A stretch of 64,000 bases of DNA from Dipetalonema caudispina. Taxonomy: Eukaryota > Nematoda > Chromadorea > Rhabditida > Onchocercidae. Numbering within the stretch: the first letter of the stretch is position 1; every line of letters starts with the position of its first letter. Location: the NCBI GenBank assembly GCA_013365325.1, contig JABVXV010000007.1:496001-560000 (forward strand), written 5' to 3'. The notes beneath the pieces are model-generated. The model was not told where the DNA came from, made no database searches, and saw only the letters and a list, made by a program, of their open reading frames with translations. Positions 24,701 to 38,243 of this stretch are shown here, in pieces. Made by a program: the position numbers and the translations under genes.

Positions 24701-27700
24701 GTTTGAATAATTTATTTCCTGTTTTTTTTGGTTGTAGGTTTTCATACCTGATTCAATTTCTTTTCAAAAAGAGGTTTGTTAATTTATATTTTACAGCAAT
24801 TGCTATTTTAATCACAGGTTGAAAAAATCGTAAGTGGTGAATTGGAGAAGGAGAAGACAGAAGAAATATATCGTAATAAACAGCGAATGGCAAATGTTTT
24901 GACGAGGAAAATGGATAAACACGACATTGACGAAATGAAATTGAAACTAGAACAAACTGCTATGGGCTTGCTTTTCAACAAAGAACAATATCGGGTTCTC
25001 ACTTCCAAAGAAGAAAAGGCAGGCAATGTTTTCTATTTAAGCTGTTACCAAACTTAGGAAATTCTTTTGCGAATAAAATTTCCAGTAAAAATTATCCTGT
25101 TCTTTTGAAATCTGTATTTCTCTGTTTATCAAAAACTAAGTGGTTTTCTTCTCCTCTTGCACCTCCGATTGACGGCATTTGCATTTAAAACATTTAACTT
25201 TTCATCCATTTTCATTATTTAACAATTATGCAGTCGAATTGATTTTTTATCTGTCTAAAACTTGGTACTGATTCAGATTTGCTAATAACAGGAGTGTTTA
25301 TTCTTGTTAAATATATTTCAGATCATATGCACAAATGCAGCAGCAGCTCGGCGAACGGTAAATGAAGGCTTTAAACATACTGATGAAAAATATAAGGTTA
25401 TCTCATATTTTGGACTTCTTTTTTCTCATATTATTTTGTATTACTTCATTGCGCTTAGATTCAGTACAATTTGACTGAAATCAAAGCTTTGCGGTACAGC
25501 AATTATATATTTAGGAAATAGACGAAAGGCTATCGAAAGCGGAGACGTTGTTGAAAAATCAGAACTTGGTCGGCATTGATATTGTCTCCAGAACAAAGAG
25601 TAAAAATGGCGTGGTATTTCTCAAAACATTACATATTTAAATAACAATTCATAAGCGCGAAAAGTTGTTACTTAAAGATATCCGAAATTCAGTAGATTTG
25701 AATGATTTTGATGGGAAATTTCGATATTTCATATTCAGTGTTTTACAAGGAAGTCAAAATTCTAGGCAGTAAATAATGGAAGTAAACCAGTAAATGCTAA
25801 TAAATCTCCACCACCGCTGCCTCCAAAGAAAGCGACTTCACAAGAAAACAGAATCAATTCATCACCTTCACGTCTAGAAAATCAAAGTGTTATATTACGG
25901 GTAAAATCTTGTTTCAGCGCCTATATATAATGGGAATAAGTGTAAACCTTACAAAACAATTGAAACTGTGTTTCAGTTATTTTCTAGAAGCAAATTTACA
26001 TCAGCATTAGGCTAGATCAGAGAAAATATGATGTCGATTACTTGGTTTAAGACAGGGAATTCAAATGATTTTTAACATCGATCACTTACTGTTAAAACTG
26101 GAGACGTCCTTTTAATTCAGTTGGTTTTCAAGATGTTTAAATTTATTTTTTGACTTTTTCAGAATAAGTTCTCACCTTCAAGTAATTCCACGAGGCCTTG
26201 TTCAGTGCCTGTTATGCAGTTATCGTGTGAGAGTGTTAATGCCCGTCGACAGATAATTTGTCAGCTATGCTTGAAAGTTGTATACTTAGCTGAACGAATG
26301 CAGGTGGAAGGAATGTTCATCCATAAAAAGTGTTTTCGTTGCGCCTTTTGTGAGCAACCGTTACGCCTCGGTAATTGCGCTCAAGATCGAAATCTTCGAA
26401 ATTTTAATCCAAGGTCCATCTCAACGCGATTCTTAATATTGCATCCAATAATTCTGCCTGTTCTTTGGATTTGATATTCAAGGATTTCAGAACTTTCTGT
26501 AATATCTTTTTACGAAGCTCTTAATTATATTTCCACTTATAAGATTAAGAATTATTTCAATATGAAAAGGAGAAAAGCACGTATCTTGCCAGGTTTGGAT
26601 CTGATGTTTTTGATACTATGTTGGATTTCACCATGCGTAATAAATTAGGGATGCGTTTGATATTTTGAAATGCTTTTTTTTCTCGATGGTTTACTCGAAG
26701 GTGCATTTCCAGGTTCTTCTGTATGCAGCACATAAATTTACCGGTCCTAGAAAAGATTGCGCGGATAGAGAAAAATGGTTGTAAAGCAAGTGATGTTGCA
26801 GGTAAATGTTCTCTTAGAATTGAGTTGATGTTTAATTTATCCTCAAATTTTTAACACCGTAATTCTAATTTTCAGAGAAAGCTGATGTCATATTTCATCT
26901 CATCATTTTCTCGCAAAAAAAAACTTTTTTAACTATGCTATTTATAGGATCATATTTATCAACGTTGAATGGCACGTTAAATACTGTCAATGGATATTCT
27001 GCATCTCCTATAAATGTTTGTATATAAATTTGCTTAACATATAGAATTGTAAAATGGAGGAAGCAATTATATTAATTTGAACTAATATGAAATCAAATTT
27101 AATCTTTAGTAGGTGCTTTTATTCAGTAAAGCGTGGAGCCGTAAATTGCCATTACAATATTGTTTGATAGTTTAAGTTCCAGCAATCCACAATAACGCCC
27201 GTTGTGCAGCGAACTGGACGAAACTCACCATCCATGCTTCTTGGCAAGACGATGGAAAAAATGCGTGCCCAGAAAGAAGCAATTGGTGCATTAATACCAT
27301 CACCAAATAAGCATATGACTCGAGAACGCGCCGAATTTGAAATATATAGCCAGAAGGTTGGCTTGTTAATTTCTAAATTAAATACTTTAATTTAGTAAGC
27401 AGATAGAAAACCTGTGTCTTGTTAATCCGAAATTTTTGAGAGTTGAATTAGAAATTTTATTACGATGGGAAAAGTACTTTTGTCTTAATGAATTCGTATT
27501 TTCTTGAGGTGCATTTTCAAAACCTTCTTCGCAGGTATTATTATACCGTAAACCTAGCCAAACTGCTTGAATTTCGATTTTCGATTCAGACAGCCACAAA
27601 AGAAAAAGCAGCTTCAGCTAGCAGCAACGAAACTTATTCAAATAGTCACGACAATTACAGTGACGAGGAATTATTAGGTAAGTTGTTGGTTCGAGTCTAT

Positions 27701-30700
27701 GTTTGTTATTCGTTAATTGAAAGTTTGTATATTAAGCTCAGCATTAATTATACAAATAAGGTAGAAAGCGAACAATTTATACTTCTTAATTCGCTGCTTT
27801 TCTTGTCACGCTGATGATGTTTTAGTTCGCAGTTGCGATCACTCTATTTTCAGAGGATGAGAACGAATATATATCATCTGGTAAAGATGATGAAGATGAT
27901 GACGATGATGATGACAGTGATTTTATGGAAGAAGAACTGGTCGATTTGGAATCAGCTGTGTTGGAAAATTTTGATAAAAGTATGAATAGATCGTTAAGTG
28001 ATGCACAGGTGAATTTTTATGCTTTCATTTCGATTTAACGTTAGTGATTGCAAGGATTTCTTTTGAAATTCACCTTTTTTTAGCAGAATCAAAGATATTG
28101 TTACATCGTTAGGAAAGAATAAACTGATTTTACGAAGACCATTGCATTATATACGTTTTCTGAAACGCCAATTTTTAAAATGTATTAACCTTCATTTGGG
28201 TGAATGAGATGTAATCTAATATCGGTTTCTTTCTGGTATCTACATATCTTGAAACATTTTGGTCTAAAAAGTTTGTATGCAGTGGTATTGCAAGCATTGT
28301 TGATTAACCTCTGCAACTGTGTTTTTTTTTCTTGCTTTCGGCTTATGAGCTTATTAAGTTATCGTTATTTTGCTTTCAGGCATTGAAACTTTTGAAGACA
28401 TTCAAAGAACGTCGACAGCAAAAATTCTTGGATGAACATCCAAATATTTCGTCTTTAGGACAACAATGCGAAAAGCCTGATGAAAATTTAGATACAACTA
28501 TTACCAAAAACAGAAACGAAATGATAGCAGTCACGACATCTGAATCATCGGAATTATTAACTGCAATAAATATGAGAGAAGATTTGTCTGAAAAGAATCA
28601 CCATCATATGTTTAGAGAAGTAATACATTATATTTTTTGGAAAGACAATAGGTTTTCTACTCAGTGATTTACCAGCGATTATTCGTTCAACTGTGTCCTG
28701 TTTTTTGCTCCATTTGCGAACTAATTATAAAAATTTTTAGTCTCAGATTTGTTCATATGAGGGGATTCATTTAATAGGGAAGTATAGACAGAGAAACTAG
28801 TGGAAAATGGTAACTATAGACCGTATTTCAGAGAAGAAAGGTCGAAAGGTACCTCAAATCTCTTAGATCATAATGAAGTAGTCGTAATTTTAAATCATTG
28901 TTGCAATTTATCAGTCTTATCGTTACATTTTCGAAATTGGGAATATTTTTAGGAAGTGTTGGCTTCATTCATGGAAAGTAAGGAACAGTCTCATACAAAG
29001 ACTAAGTTGAAAACTGATAAATTAGGTAACTCATTTTTACTATTACGCGCTAATCTTCTGTTAATTATTATTATTAGTTATTATTATAATTATTATTAGT
29101 TTTGTGTAGTTATACAGCATTTTTTTATACAATTAGGTTGTTTTCTTAAAATAAAATATAGACATGTGGTGTACTGAAATTTATATTGCTACATATCCTT
29201 GAGCATGTTTCAGAATTATGCAGAACCAGTAAGCGTCACTCGATACCCAAGCAGTCGTCGAAAGTTTTACCGCGTTTTCCTCGCCATCTTTCTCTGGATC
29301 TTGGTCAAAATGAAATTGAGGTACTGATTCTCATTTAGATAAAGATAGGGAAATTAATTGATAATGCTGGGAATATTGTTTTTTTTTTTTTCTTTTCTGT
29401 ACCACCAACATAAAGTAAATTTACAACTGGTTCGCTGAGAGGAAGGCGAGGATTCCGTTGGTTTAGCTGTTTAGTTAAGTTAATACTTTTATCCAGTTGA
29501 ATCTGATATTGACACCAGGACATTTTTGATCCGAAAAAAATATTGCGAACAAATAAGCTGGTTTATCATGAGGGATACAGTTTATATTTTGATTGCTTAT
29601 TAAAATTTTGCGCTCAAAATTAAGATGTTTTACATTTAATTTCAGAGGATTTATACAGCTTCTTCAATTGATAGAACATCTGATTTTGCTCATTTTTCAT
29701 CTCCATCGAGTAATGATTATTCTCACAAAACAGCTGCAGAACCAAATACACAATCAAGTAAAATTTTTTACGGTTAATATAGTGGTTAACAGTTAAAATT
29801 TTTTAAAACTATTAACCACTTTATTGCAGTATTAACCACTTTATTGCAGTTTGACTATGATAGTGCACGTGTTGCATTATCAGCTTTGTGCAAGAGAAAT
29901 TAAGGGTTGCAAATAAAAAGTGGAAGAAGTATTTGTGATAAAACATGTTGAATATAAATACGATTTTAGATCTTGGCCTTCTAGCCCAATTGTTCAGTGC
30001 TGAGAGAGTCAAGGCTCTACAACCTACTGACAAAGCAGATCGAACAAACAGTTGTTTTGCTAATTCGGGTGAAATTAGTGAGGTAAGGAGTATCATATAG
30101 TTATTCTAAATTATGAACAGAATCTATTACCACTGAGATGAGTGCTGCATTTGAGAAGGATGACTCAGACATGCTAGTGAAATCTTTTGTCCTGGGGAGG
30201 ACTCTTGTGAAGCAGTTGTTGATTATAAATCTTACAAAATTCAAATCAGGAAGTAGTTAAATTCTTAGCGAAATTGCTGAAAAATTTTGCAGGGTTCCAA
30301 TTTACAAGATACAGTTGTCAAAAACCAAAAAAACCAAAAAGATGCTGGCTTGTTGGGTAAATTTCCAAGCTTTGGAGCTCTACGAACACGGAAAGGTAAT
30401 GGTGATTTGAAGTTATAAAGTGTAGAACATAGAGTTGCATTAAATTAGAAAGGCGGCTTCAATTTCCTATCTGTATTTTCTTACTTTGAGTTACATTATA
30501 GTTTTTGAATTGCTATGCAAAACTTCACTTATATCAAGTTTTGTTGAATCCATGTTTCTCGAGTGAAAATTTCAACTTGGATCTTGTTGCATCTGAATTT
30601 AAGCGGAAGGTTCCTCTTTCAGTGATTTCAGGAGTAAGGGTACTTTCTCGGTGTGCAAGCACACCAGTCTCTCAAGCAGTCAGTGCTTCATCGACAACGA

Positions 30701-32499
30701 AACATTCAAATTTTTACCAGAATATGGCTTCCTCTTCGCATTCTGCTGTTAACAACACCGATTCACCTGGTAATATTTATACACTGTTTTTTTTTTTTCA
30801 AGACCTTGAAATAACAATAACTATACCCACTTCCTTGATGTTCATATTTCTATGTTATTGTGATAATTAGCGTACTGTTTTAACCATGCTATCCGATACA
30901 CTTATTAAAGTTCAAAAATATTACTTTTTATCTTGTCTTTTCCATTCTTGCGAAAATAAAAACATTACTTTTCAGAAAACAAATTATCACCTACTTTATT
31001 CACAAAAAAAGATATCCGGCGTGTTCAGGTGACTTATCTGATGGAATTTGCATTTCGAATTAGAGTGTTGATTCAGAACTTGCTGTTACATTTTAATATC
31101 AGATAGTGAAATGGTTTGACTCATGTAACTATTTTAAACGTGTTTTAGTGGTATATTCGATTTAGAAGAAAACTAGATATTCGTGATCACGCTTTGCTTT
31201 GATGAACTTTTAAATGATTTTATCAAGTTCTTTATTAATTTATTTGAGATTTTCAGAAACTGGCTGAAAAGATCTTAAGACAAAAAGAACAAGAACGTAT
31301 TAGTGCAGCGCAGGATTTGCAGCGCGAGTTGGAGGAAATTGATGTCCGGAAATTAGAAGTGGAAGCAGTGGCTAGCGATTTGGAAAGACGGCTACGTGAT
31401 GGTATTTCCTTATACTAGGCTCCGAAGAAATCGAAATTTCTGTGTATAAGCGTGTATGCAACTGTAGTCAAAATTTCGAAAAGAATGAAAACGTTATAGT
31501 AAGTTGATTTAGTTAAACCTTCTGATGCGGTGTATGCAATTTGAGGTTAAATTATTTTCCACCTACACAGATGCAGAAAATCTGTGGATACTGGAGCAGT
31601 GGCTGTTATATGTACAGGAAATGGTACAATTGAAGCAGCGTGAAGAAGAATTGAAACTCCGAGTATCTGAGTTTGAAGTGAACGAAGAGTATAAAAGCCT
31701 TCAACTACAGCTTAAGGAAGTTCAGAACATTGGTGCTGGAGTGTCTGATAGTCAAGTAAAGCTACTTTCTTTTTGACTACATAATTATTGCAGAATTGCA
31801 AAATTTTTGTTCTGATTGAGATTTACGTCTAAGTCTTAAAATTTCAGTTAATATTAGCAAAACGATTTTAATGGACATGATGGTAAAGCAAAATCACATA
31901 GTAAGGGAAGTGTGAATATCAAGATTTACAAGTACGAGTATCTTTTATGGACAGTTTTATTTTTCATTGCATGAGCTACTTAATCTGCTTCATCCTTTAT
32001 CTTTTACATTGAAAATAAGTATAGGTTGAGAAGTCGATATTGAAAAAGACGCTGGCAGTTTTAGAAATGCGTGATACCATACAGAAGCAACTGGAAGTAG
32101 TTAGAGAAAGGTATTTGATTTTTCACTTCTTTTGGTAGGAATTTTTTTCTATTAAAATTAATGTCCAGGGGAAGAAATGATCTCTCTCATTTTCAGTTTT
32201 TCATTAGACGCAGAACTCGAATACTGAAATTTTAATAACATTCCCTCCTTTCCTCCCCCGACTTCCGTTTTGTCTTTGGTTCCGTCATCTGTTGATGATA
32301 TGAGCAATGAAATTTCGAAAACTTCATCCTGAATTATTTTTGCAGATGAAAATTTTCGTTGTCTTGTTGATTTCATTAAGAAGTATAATTTTTGTGATGC
32401 GAATTTTGCAGGGCTTGGCAGCAAAAAGTACCGGAACCATCAACCCTTATCGGGTTGAAGGGAGCTTCATATCGTAATTTCAAACCGGTTTTCATTTAA
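18731..32499 (+). CDS. mical-1: MICAL: F-actin-oxidising flavoprotein monooxygenase
   Basis: FAD monooxygenase that oxidises actin Met and disassembles filaments downstream of semaphorin/plexin. About 39 exons in consistent phase give ~1715 aa. Order: FAD domain (18731-22668) with [16 protein letters not shown]-like [65 protein letters not shown] and [20 protein letters not shown]; calponin-homology domain (22931-23923; [20 protein letters not shown]); linker with SPPPLPPKK (25766-25900); LIM domain (26163-26801) with [14 protein letters not shown] and FFCMQH; long low-complexity linker with an acidic D/E run (27854-28008); C-terminal bMERB coiled coil (30976-32499) that in the family binds Rab GTPases and auto-inhibits. 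Exon borders include 20117-20305, 21374-21530, 21765-21974, 22486-22668, 22931-23100, 31571-31755, 32412-32499. The small exon 24738-24773 and the start of the exon at 30539 are least certain. Confidence 0.95.
22953..23206 (+). repeat. Decayed copy of a MICAL exon segment in the following intron
   Basis: Exon bases 22953-23030 recur at 23130-23206, inside the next intron. There are about 11 mismatches, mostly transitions, and one 1-base gap over 78 bases (~85% identity), offset 177. The copy has an in-frame TGA where the exon encodes Pro (after AVQ), so it cannot be a working exon in that frame. Confidence 0.9.
29049..29105. repeat. ATT/TTA microsatellite in a MICAL intron
   Basis: Runs of TTATTATTA and TAATTATTATT between the exons ending 29025 and starting 29214. 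Low-complexity sequence without coding potential. Confidence 0.8.
29781..29850 (+). repeat. Perfect 20-bp tandem duplication of an acceptor-like site, plus inverted repeat
   Basis: ATTAACCACTTTATTGCAGT occurs at 29811-29830 and again, identically, at 29831-29850, inside the MICAL intron 29758-29969. Each copy ends in TTATTGCAG, a good splice acceptor. The segment GTGGTTAACAGTT at 29783-29795 is inverted relative to 29805-29819, giving a possible hairpin of about 14 pairs with one mismatch. Confidence 0.85.
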
Positions 32500-35474
32500 C
32501 TGATTGTTTTTAAGAGCGGGAAATCAGACAAGCATATTCTAGTTTCCTGAAAATTGCTAGCTCAGTCCAAATTCACGAATATTTCTGCTTATTATATTGG
32601 TTTATGGAATTTTGTGTAATTATGTCCGATTTTCTGAAACTCGTGAAAGTCTCAAAGTTTCAGACTACGATTCATATTTCAGCCTTTTGTATTTATATAT
32701 AGTCCAGGTGTTGAGCTTTAAAGATATCCAGTGTAGCCTAATTGTTCATACGAGTATTTGGATAGCGTGTTCAATTGCGAAACACAGGACTAGAACTTTC
32801 ATTTATTGCAAAGAAGAAAATGGATCTGATTTGCATGAATTTCGAAGCAATTTGTAATATTTATTGCAAGTTATTGTACGATTATTCTCAAATTCTAAAC
32901 TTCAGTACTCCGCTCGCTTTCATGTTCACTTATATCGAGTAGCTACATTTTCGATCGGTTGTTTAATTTTGTGCCAAACTACAAAAACAATTTCAAGTGT
33001 TGACAGCTTGCGAATTGTAAAATGATAAATTCTGAGTGCTGATTCAGAAAAAATTCTGGGAAGATTTCTGCTGTTTAGAAGTTTCAGACTTGGGCGGTTT
33101 GTCTTATATTTCCAGGCATTGAAATCTGTTACTGTTGACGTTTTTGACGATTATGTTCTTCGGTGCTTGATTTTTTTAATTACTCATTGCGCTATTAAAA
33201 GATTTCAAACATGGTGGTGTCGAGAAAATATTTTAGTTAAGTTATTTTAGCATAATGAAACAGTTAAATTCTCGAGAAAAATTTGGCGGTTTTTTATTTT
33301 GGGTGAATTTTTGACTAATGAATTTCTTATTTATCAAAAATTTTTAGCATACTTGTATTTCAAGAATTCATGGTATTCCTTTTTTTGATTATTAAAACAC
33401 ATGCTTTTATAACCATGCTCATTTGCTTGTTCGTACATCGTTGTGATCTAACTTACTTCGCCATTCGTTTGTTGTAAAGGTCAATTATTCTGCTCAAATA
33501 TATTTATAAATAATTTATTTCAATTGAAGTTTTCATGGTTTTGTTTACTGCGTTCAGCATTGCTGGATTTCGCAAGGATAACATCGTGATCTGTTTTTAA
33601 GGCCTTGTAATTAAAAGTGACTTAGTTTCTTGACTTGATCTACATTCTTGTCCTAATAAGGATAAAGGACTAATTTAGGATTCATTTCATTAGTCATTAG
33701 TTCAGAAAGATGCAGTTGACCGTTTTGCTTTCCCTGAGTCTGGACAGGATCGAGAGAAATGATTAGTGGTGTCATCTTGCCGACAAGTTCACATGTTTTC
33801 TTCTCAATTTAAGAAATTATAGTAGAAGTAAATTTGAAATTGGGACATGCATATAATCATGTTGGAAACTGTGGAAATGTTCCTAAGGAGGTTCTCAAAA
33901 AAGTTTGCGAAATTCATGGTTTTGTTCAAGTTTTATAGTGGGAATCTTCTTTTGCTTTATCATGGGAAGCATTTTGAATTTTTTGTTGGGGAGATATGTT
34001 CATATGAGATCTTTTTGGAATAAGTTCTTTTGTCAAGTAGGACCTTTTATGGAATGTTATTGATTGTAGTCGTTTTTAGAAATGACTGCACGATTCTAAT
34101 TTAAAATTTCTTGTATTCTAGAGCAGTAAGTTTTAATTTTGTACTGTTTTTTTAATTATATACGGTCACTGTGATCACTGAACAGCTGAATCACCACTGA
34201 ATTCTAGCAATTACTGAACTATTTTATTGTAGTCTATTCAGATGGATTTTGAAGGATTCTCATATTTTAACGATTCAACTGGATTTCTGAATTCTCACTC
34301 CTACAGTCGGATTAATTGGAGACTTTTCGTACCGGAGTAAGATCACTGAAATAGATTAGTTAAATGCTTTAGTGACAATAGAAAGGCATTTTGCATCAAA
34401 TTCAATGAAACAGTGGGAAAGTATGAGCTTGGCTTTATTCTTGATTCAAGCGACAGTTTTTTCGTACAAATAGTTTTTATCACTCCGCTAGTTCGTCGTA
34501 TATTTCATGAAATTGCAAAATATATCCTCCGACATTTGAAATGTTCAGATATTCTGATGAATGAATTTATGGGACTACAATCTTCTAGCTTCATGGCTTG
34601 GCAAGTTTCATTTTCTTCTTTTTATTGATAATAATTGGAATATTAGTGGAATACGACTTTTTAATATTTTCGGCATTCAAATGTGGTTTTTATATGTCCG
34701 GTAATATTAATTAATGTATGAAATTTTAAGTTTTTCAGTCATAGAGCGTGTACGAGATATCAAACCGAAGTTGGGAGTTCGAAGTAATGAAGATGTAAAC
34801 CAGAAAGGCTACCAGACTTTGGATTTCATATTGAGGATTTTAATTTAGAATCGAATTATAAGAGGATTTTATATAAATTGAAAATCTGTACGGGTTATTG
34901 AATATATTTTTCCCTCAAAAAGTATATTTCATTTAATTTTGCCTTTCCCTTAAAGATTTCCATTTTTAAATATTTGAAATTTGATTCGGGGGTGGACTGA
35001 ATATAGTAATATGAGTGCAGGTGGATTTTGTACCAATTTTGACAATTTACTCTTACGTGATTATTGAATAATTTTGACTTGTTTTTTTCAGTGATATGAA
35101 ATCGTCCTAGAACTAAGGTGTGAGTTAGGTAAATATTATAATTTGGACAGCTCTCTGTTTCTGGATATGTTCAGAATTATTATTTCTTCACCGATTATTA
35201 GAAGATATCAATTGAGAAACAGCTAGAAATCGAGGTATCAATGATTGAGGGAAAGAATTAAAGAGTTGTTATTAAAAAGTATTCATTAGATTAGTAATTG
35301 ATAACCAATTAAAATTTCTATTTGTACAAACTTTTTGATCCTGAAAGAATTTTTGGGAATATTCAATGCGACAAATTTTTGTTCTTTTTTTACAGTAACA
35401 CTTATTAGGTCTGTGATAATCTAGAAAATGAATCATTTATTGTATTTAAATCAGTTTTTATCTAATGATTTGCC
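32500..35474. other. Intergenic between MICAL and the small membrane protein
   Basis: About 3 kb, AT-rich, mostly without coding signal. One short segment, 34739-34794, has a TTTTTCAG acceptor, 18 in-frame codons of protein-like composition and a GT donor after GAT. It has no partner exons that I can identify. An acceptor-like AAATCAG at 35448-35454 lies 20 bases before the next gene's ATG. Confidence 0.5.
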
Positions 35475-37219
35475 ATGAGCGGTAGCTGTGAACATTCGCC
35501 TTTCAACAGTACCGTTTCAGTATTACTTTCATTGATCGGTACATTTGTGCTATTGATCCGATTTGGTTGTGTATTCAGGGCAAGAGGTGCACGTATCGAT
35601 AAAACACGGGTATGGTTACTGGGTGGCATACTTTAGAAATTTTCAAGATTTTCGAGAAAAATCTTTCGAATTTTTGGAAAAATCAAAGATATTCTTTCAG
35701 CTCATTAGAGCAGTATGATAAATAACTTTAAAAAGGATTTCAAATTGAAATTTGCAGAAAATACGCCAAGAATCAGTCATTTTGAATGCAGATAAAGAGA
35801 CGGATGTCCTAGTTGAATCGGTACCATTTCATATTTAATCAACGAAATTTATCTTTTCTTCCCATATAATCACCAACCCTATCCCTATGTTAATAATATG
35901 CTGCAAGTAAGTAAATCGTTATTAATTTCATGATACGGCGCGATAGTTTTCGACTTTTGGATCATCCTAAAGAAATTTGAACTTGCAGGAACCAAATCAA
36001 GCTAAAGTCGAGAAAAATATGAACCAAGAGTTAATTAAATTAGTAGATCGAACACAAAATAGTGATAAAAGTTTAAGAAGTCGAGAAAAAGGTTTCTTCT
36101 GCAATAGTTTGAAAGGATGAAAAAAAAACTAAATTTAATTTTTGGGAGATATTTTATTGGTTACCATACATCTCTAGTTTCATTTTGCTCAAATCAGACG
36201 AAGGTCTGAATTTGGTTTTCAAGGTTCAAGCGAATTGAATTAAAAAAAAAATATAGTTTAAAAGCCCCTTGAAAAACTACTGTTGTCTACTTTTGTAAAC
36301 AACAAGTATCAATAACAATAATATAAGTGTTAGGAAAGTTAAGAAGTATTTGGACATATACATGAGATTTGTGGTTCTCTTTTAACTCAGTGACTTTCAT
36401 TTAGATTTTCACTTACTTTTTTAAACTATTTTAAAGTCTTAACGAAGAAGGAAAAAGAAGCGATAAGTGATGAGAAGAAAGTCAAAGAAAAAAAATTGCG
36501 TTCGAATATAAAGAAGGAACAACCAGTTTTAATCCAGGAAGCTGTAACATCTGAAGTGAAGCAACTCGTAGGAGCTTCCATTTGATCTTTTATCACTTCC
36601 GATCAACATAACCGAAATTTGTCGAGTTTTTCAATAATTTTCCAAATTGGCTTAAAAAATGGTGGGGAAGAACCAATTGGATGAATCCATATATGTTTCA
36701 GAAAACTCAATCGACACAACTGGAAGACCTTAAAGATTCAAAAACAAATAGTCAGGTAAAAATGCTTTAATAGCAATCAATTATTTTGCCGAAATTTGCA
36801 CAACACTCCTCGATCCCTATATTTTACTCAAATTGAAACTTCTGGGAAGTTTTCCGGAGAATTGGTGAAATTTTCCAACCTCTGAAAAAAAATGATCGCT
36901 TTTGCAGAGCTCTTCTTCCTAACTTGTGTCACTTTCTAAACAGATGCGTATGCTGGGTACGTTACGTCGAAAGCGCCAAAATGATGTGGGTAAGCATTAC
37001 AAAAATAATTCGGAAGAAACTCGTGAAGGTGTTGCAAGAAATCAAAGTCGAGAAGAAGAAACATCAACCCTGGAAGGTATCGCATCAATTGATCGTGACG
37101 ATACTCCATCAGCTGTCAGTCAATTACGCAATGTTAGCGTTAAGATGAATTTAATTTCAAAGAGACGTGTTTCAACTAAAGGTAGTCATATCAAATGGAA
37201 GCCTGTTAAAAAACCATAG
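35475..37219 (+). CDS. Single-pass, Lys/Glu-rich protein of unknown function
   Basis: Not recognised. Six exons in exact phase: 35475-35609, 35758-35820, 35989-36091, 36437-36567, 36702-36755, 36944-37219; 253 aa. Residues ~12-34 form one hydrophobic segment (SVLLSLIGTFVLLIRFGCVF), followed at once by basic residues (RARGAR), which predicts an N-terminal membrane anchor with the bulk of the chain cytosolic by the positive-inside rule. The rest is highly charged and probably disordered or coiled: a KKEKEAISDEKKVKEKK run, then LGTLRRKRQ, and a basic end KWKPVKKP. No catalytic or zinc motif is visible. The start has an acceptor-like AAATCAG 20 bases upstream and an AATAAA signal lies at 37267-37272, 48 bases after the stop, so the gene looks complete. 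It may be a nematode-specific ER or organelle-anchored protein; that is inference. Confidence 0.8.
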
Positions 37220-38243
37220 TTGATACATCAATTGCACATGTAAATGCTGCATATTTTATATTTTTTAATAAATATTTATGAGTATTTTCTTTTTGTTTTT
37301 ATTGAAGAAAGTGGAAAAAAAAGTGAGATTGAAAGTGCCATAATATCATTATCAACCACGTAAGTCTGCTGCTCTATCTATCTCAACGCAGCACACGTTA
37401 CTTCCAATCATGTCTTGACCGATCGTCTGAATCTACATGCACTGCTAGGATTGTGCTTATCACATGGATCACTAACAAAAATGTTTGTTTAGAAGCTGAA
37501 ATTGACATGGCATTAGCGTAATTCCTTTTAAAAGCTCTATCACTTCTCGAGTATGCGATACGTATTTAATTATGAGCATGAAAATGGAAAATTAAGTATG
37601 GATGAGTTATGCTGAGTTAATGGATGTTAAGATTTGATTTTCATGATTAGTTTTGGAAATACTTAAAATCCGATGCTGTCACAAAGTAATGTTGATGGTA
37701 TTACCATCATCAAGAAGTTTTCTTTTTTTTTCTAAATCATCCCAAATGTCTACTTATGGCTAGTCTGAATATTACTATGCTTCATTGAATTGAAACATTT
37801 ATTATTTCATAAAAAAGCACAGAGTTCGAGAAAATATTTGACTTTACGCAAATTTTTATTCATTTATAAAGACCATTTCATGAATCTAATTTCATTTCAG
37901 TCATTCTCTTCTCTGCTTAAGTTACTACCGCTTGTACTGTAGGTGTTTTTGTTCCAGGTACTTTGCCGATGTAATGTGGCTGTTTTTTCCTTCATTTTTT
38001 GAAATAACCGAATCCTACTTAACTTGTAAATTAGGTAGGATTCGATTGTTTCAAAAACCTAATTTTCGAATTCTATCCAATTTTATGGAATGTCATGAAA
38101 AGTATTGGTTTAGATACTGCCTATATCACGAGATCATGGGTCCTATGCATATTTCGGTTAACCCTTCTAAACTTCAGAGATTCAAGGAAACAATTGAAAG
38201 ATTTAACAGTCTTCGAAATCTTTAGCAGTTGGAAAATTAAGTG
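37220..38243. other. Intergenic between the small membrane protein and the RING-like gene
   Basis: Contains an AATAAA at 37267-37272 for the upstream gene. An open stretch at 37932-38225 is not in phase with the first RING-like exon and is rich in Phe, Tyr and Cys, as expected by chance in AT-rich DNA. The rest shows nothing. Confidence 0.5.

Noticed and set aside
29831..29905. Exon beginning [17 protein letters not shown] in the MICAL intron.
   Set aside because: From the nearer acceptor the incoming phase gives an immediate stop, and skipping it joins the flanking exons in perfect phase. Kept only as a possible cassette in the findings.
32597..32857. ORF just downstream of MICAL.
   Set aside because: The MICAL stop at 32499 follows a complete bMERB domain. 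The ORF lacks homology and splice support.
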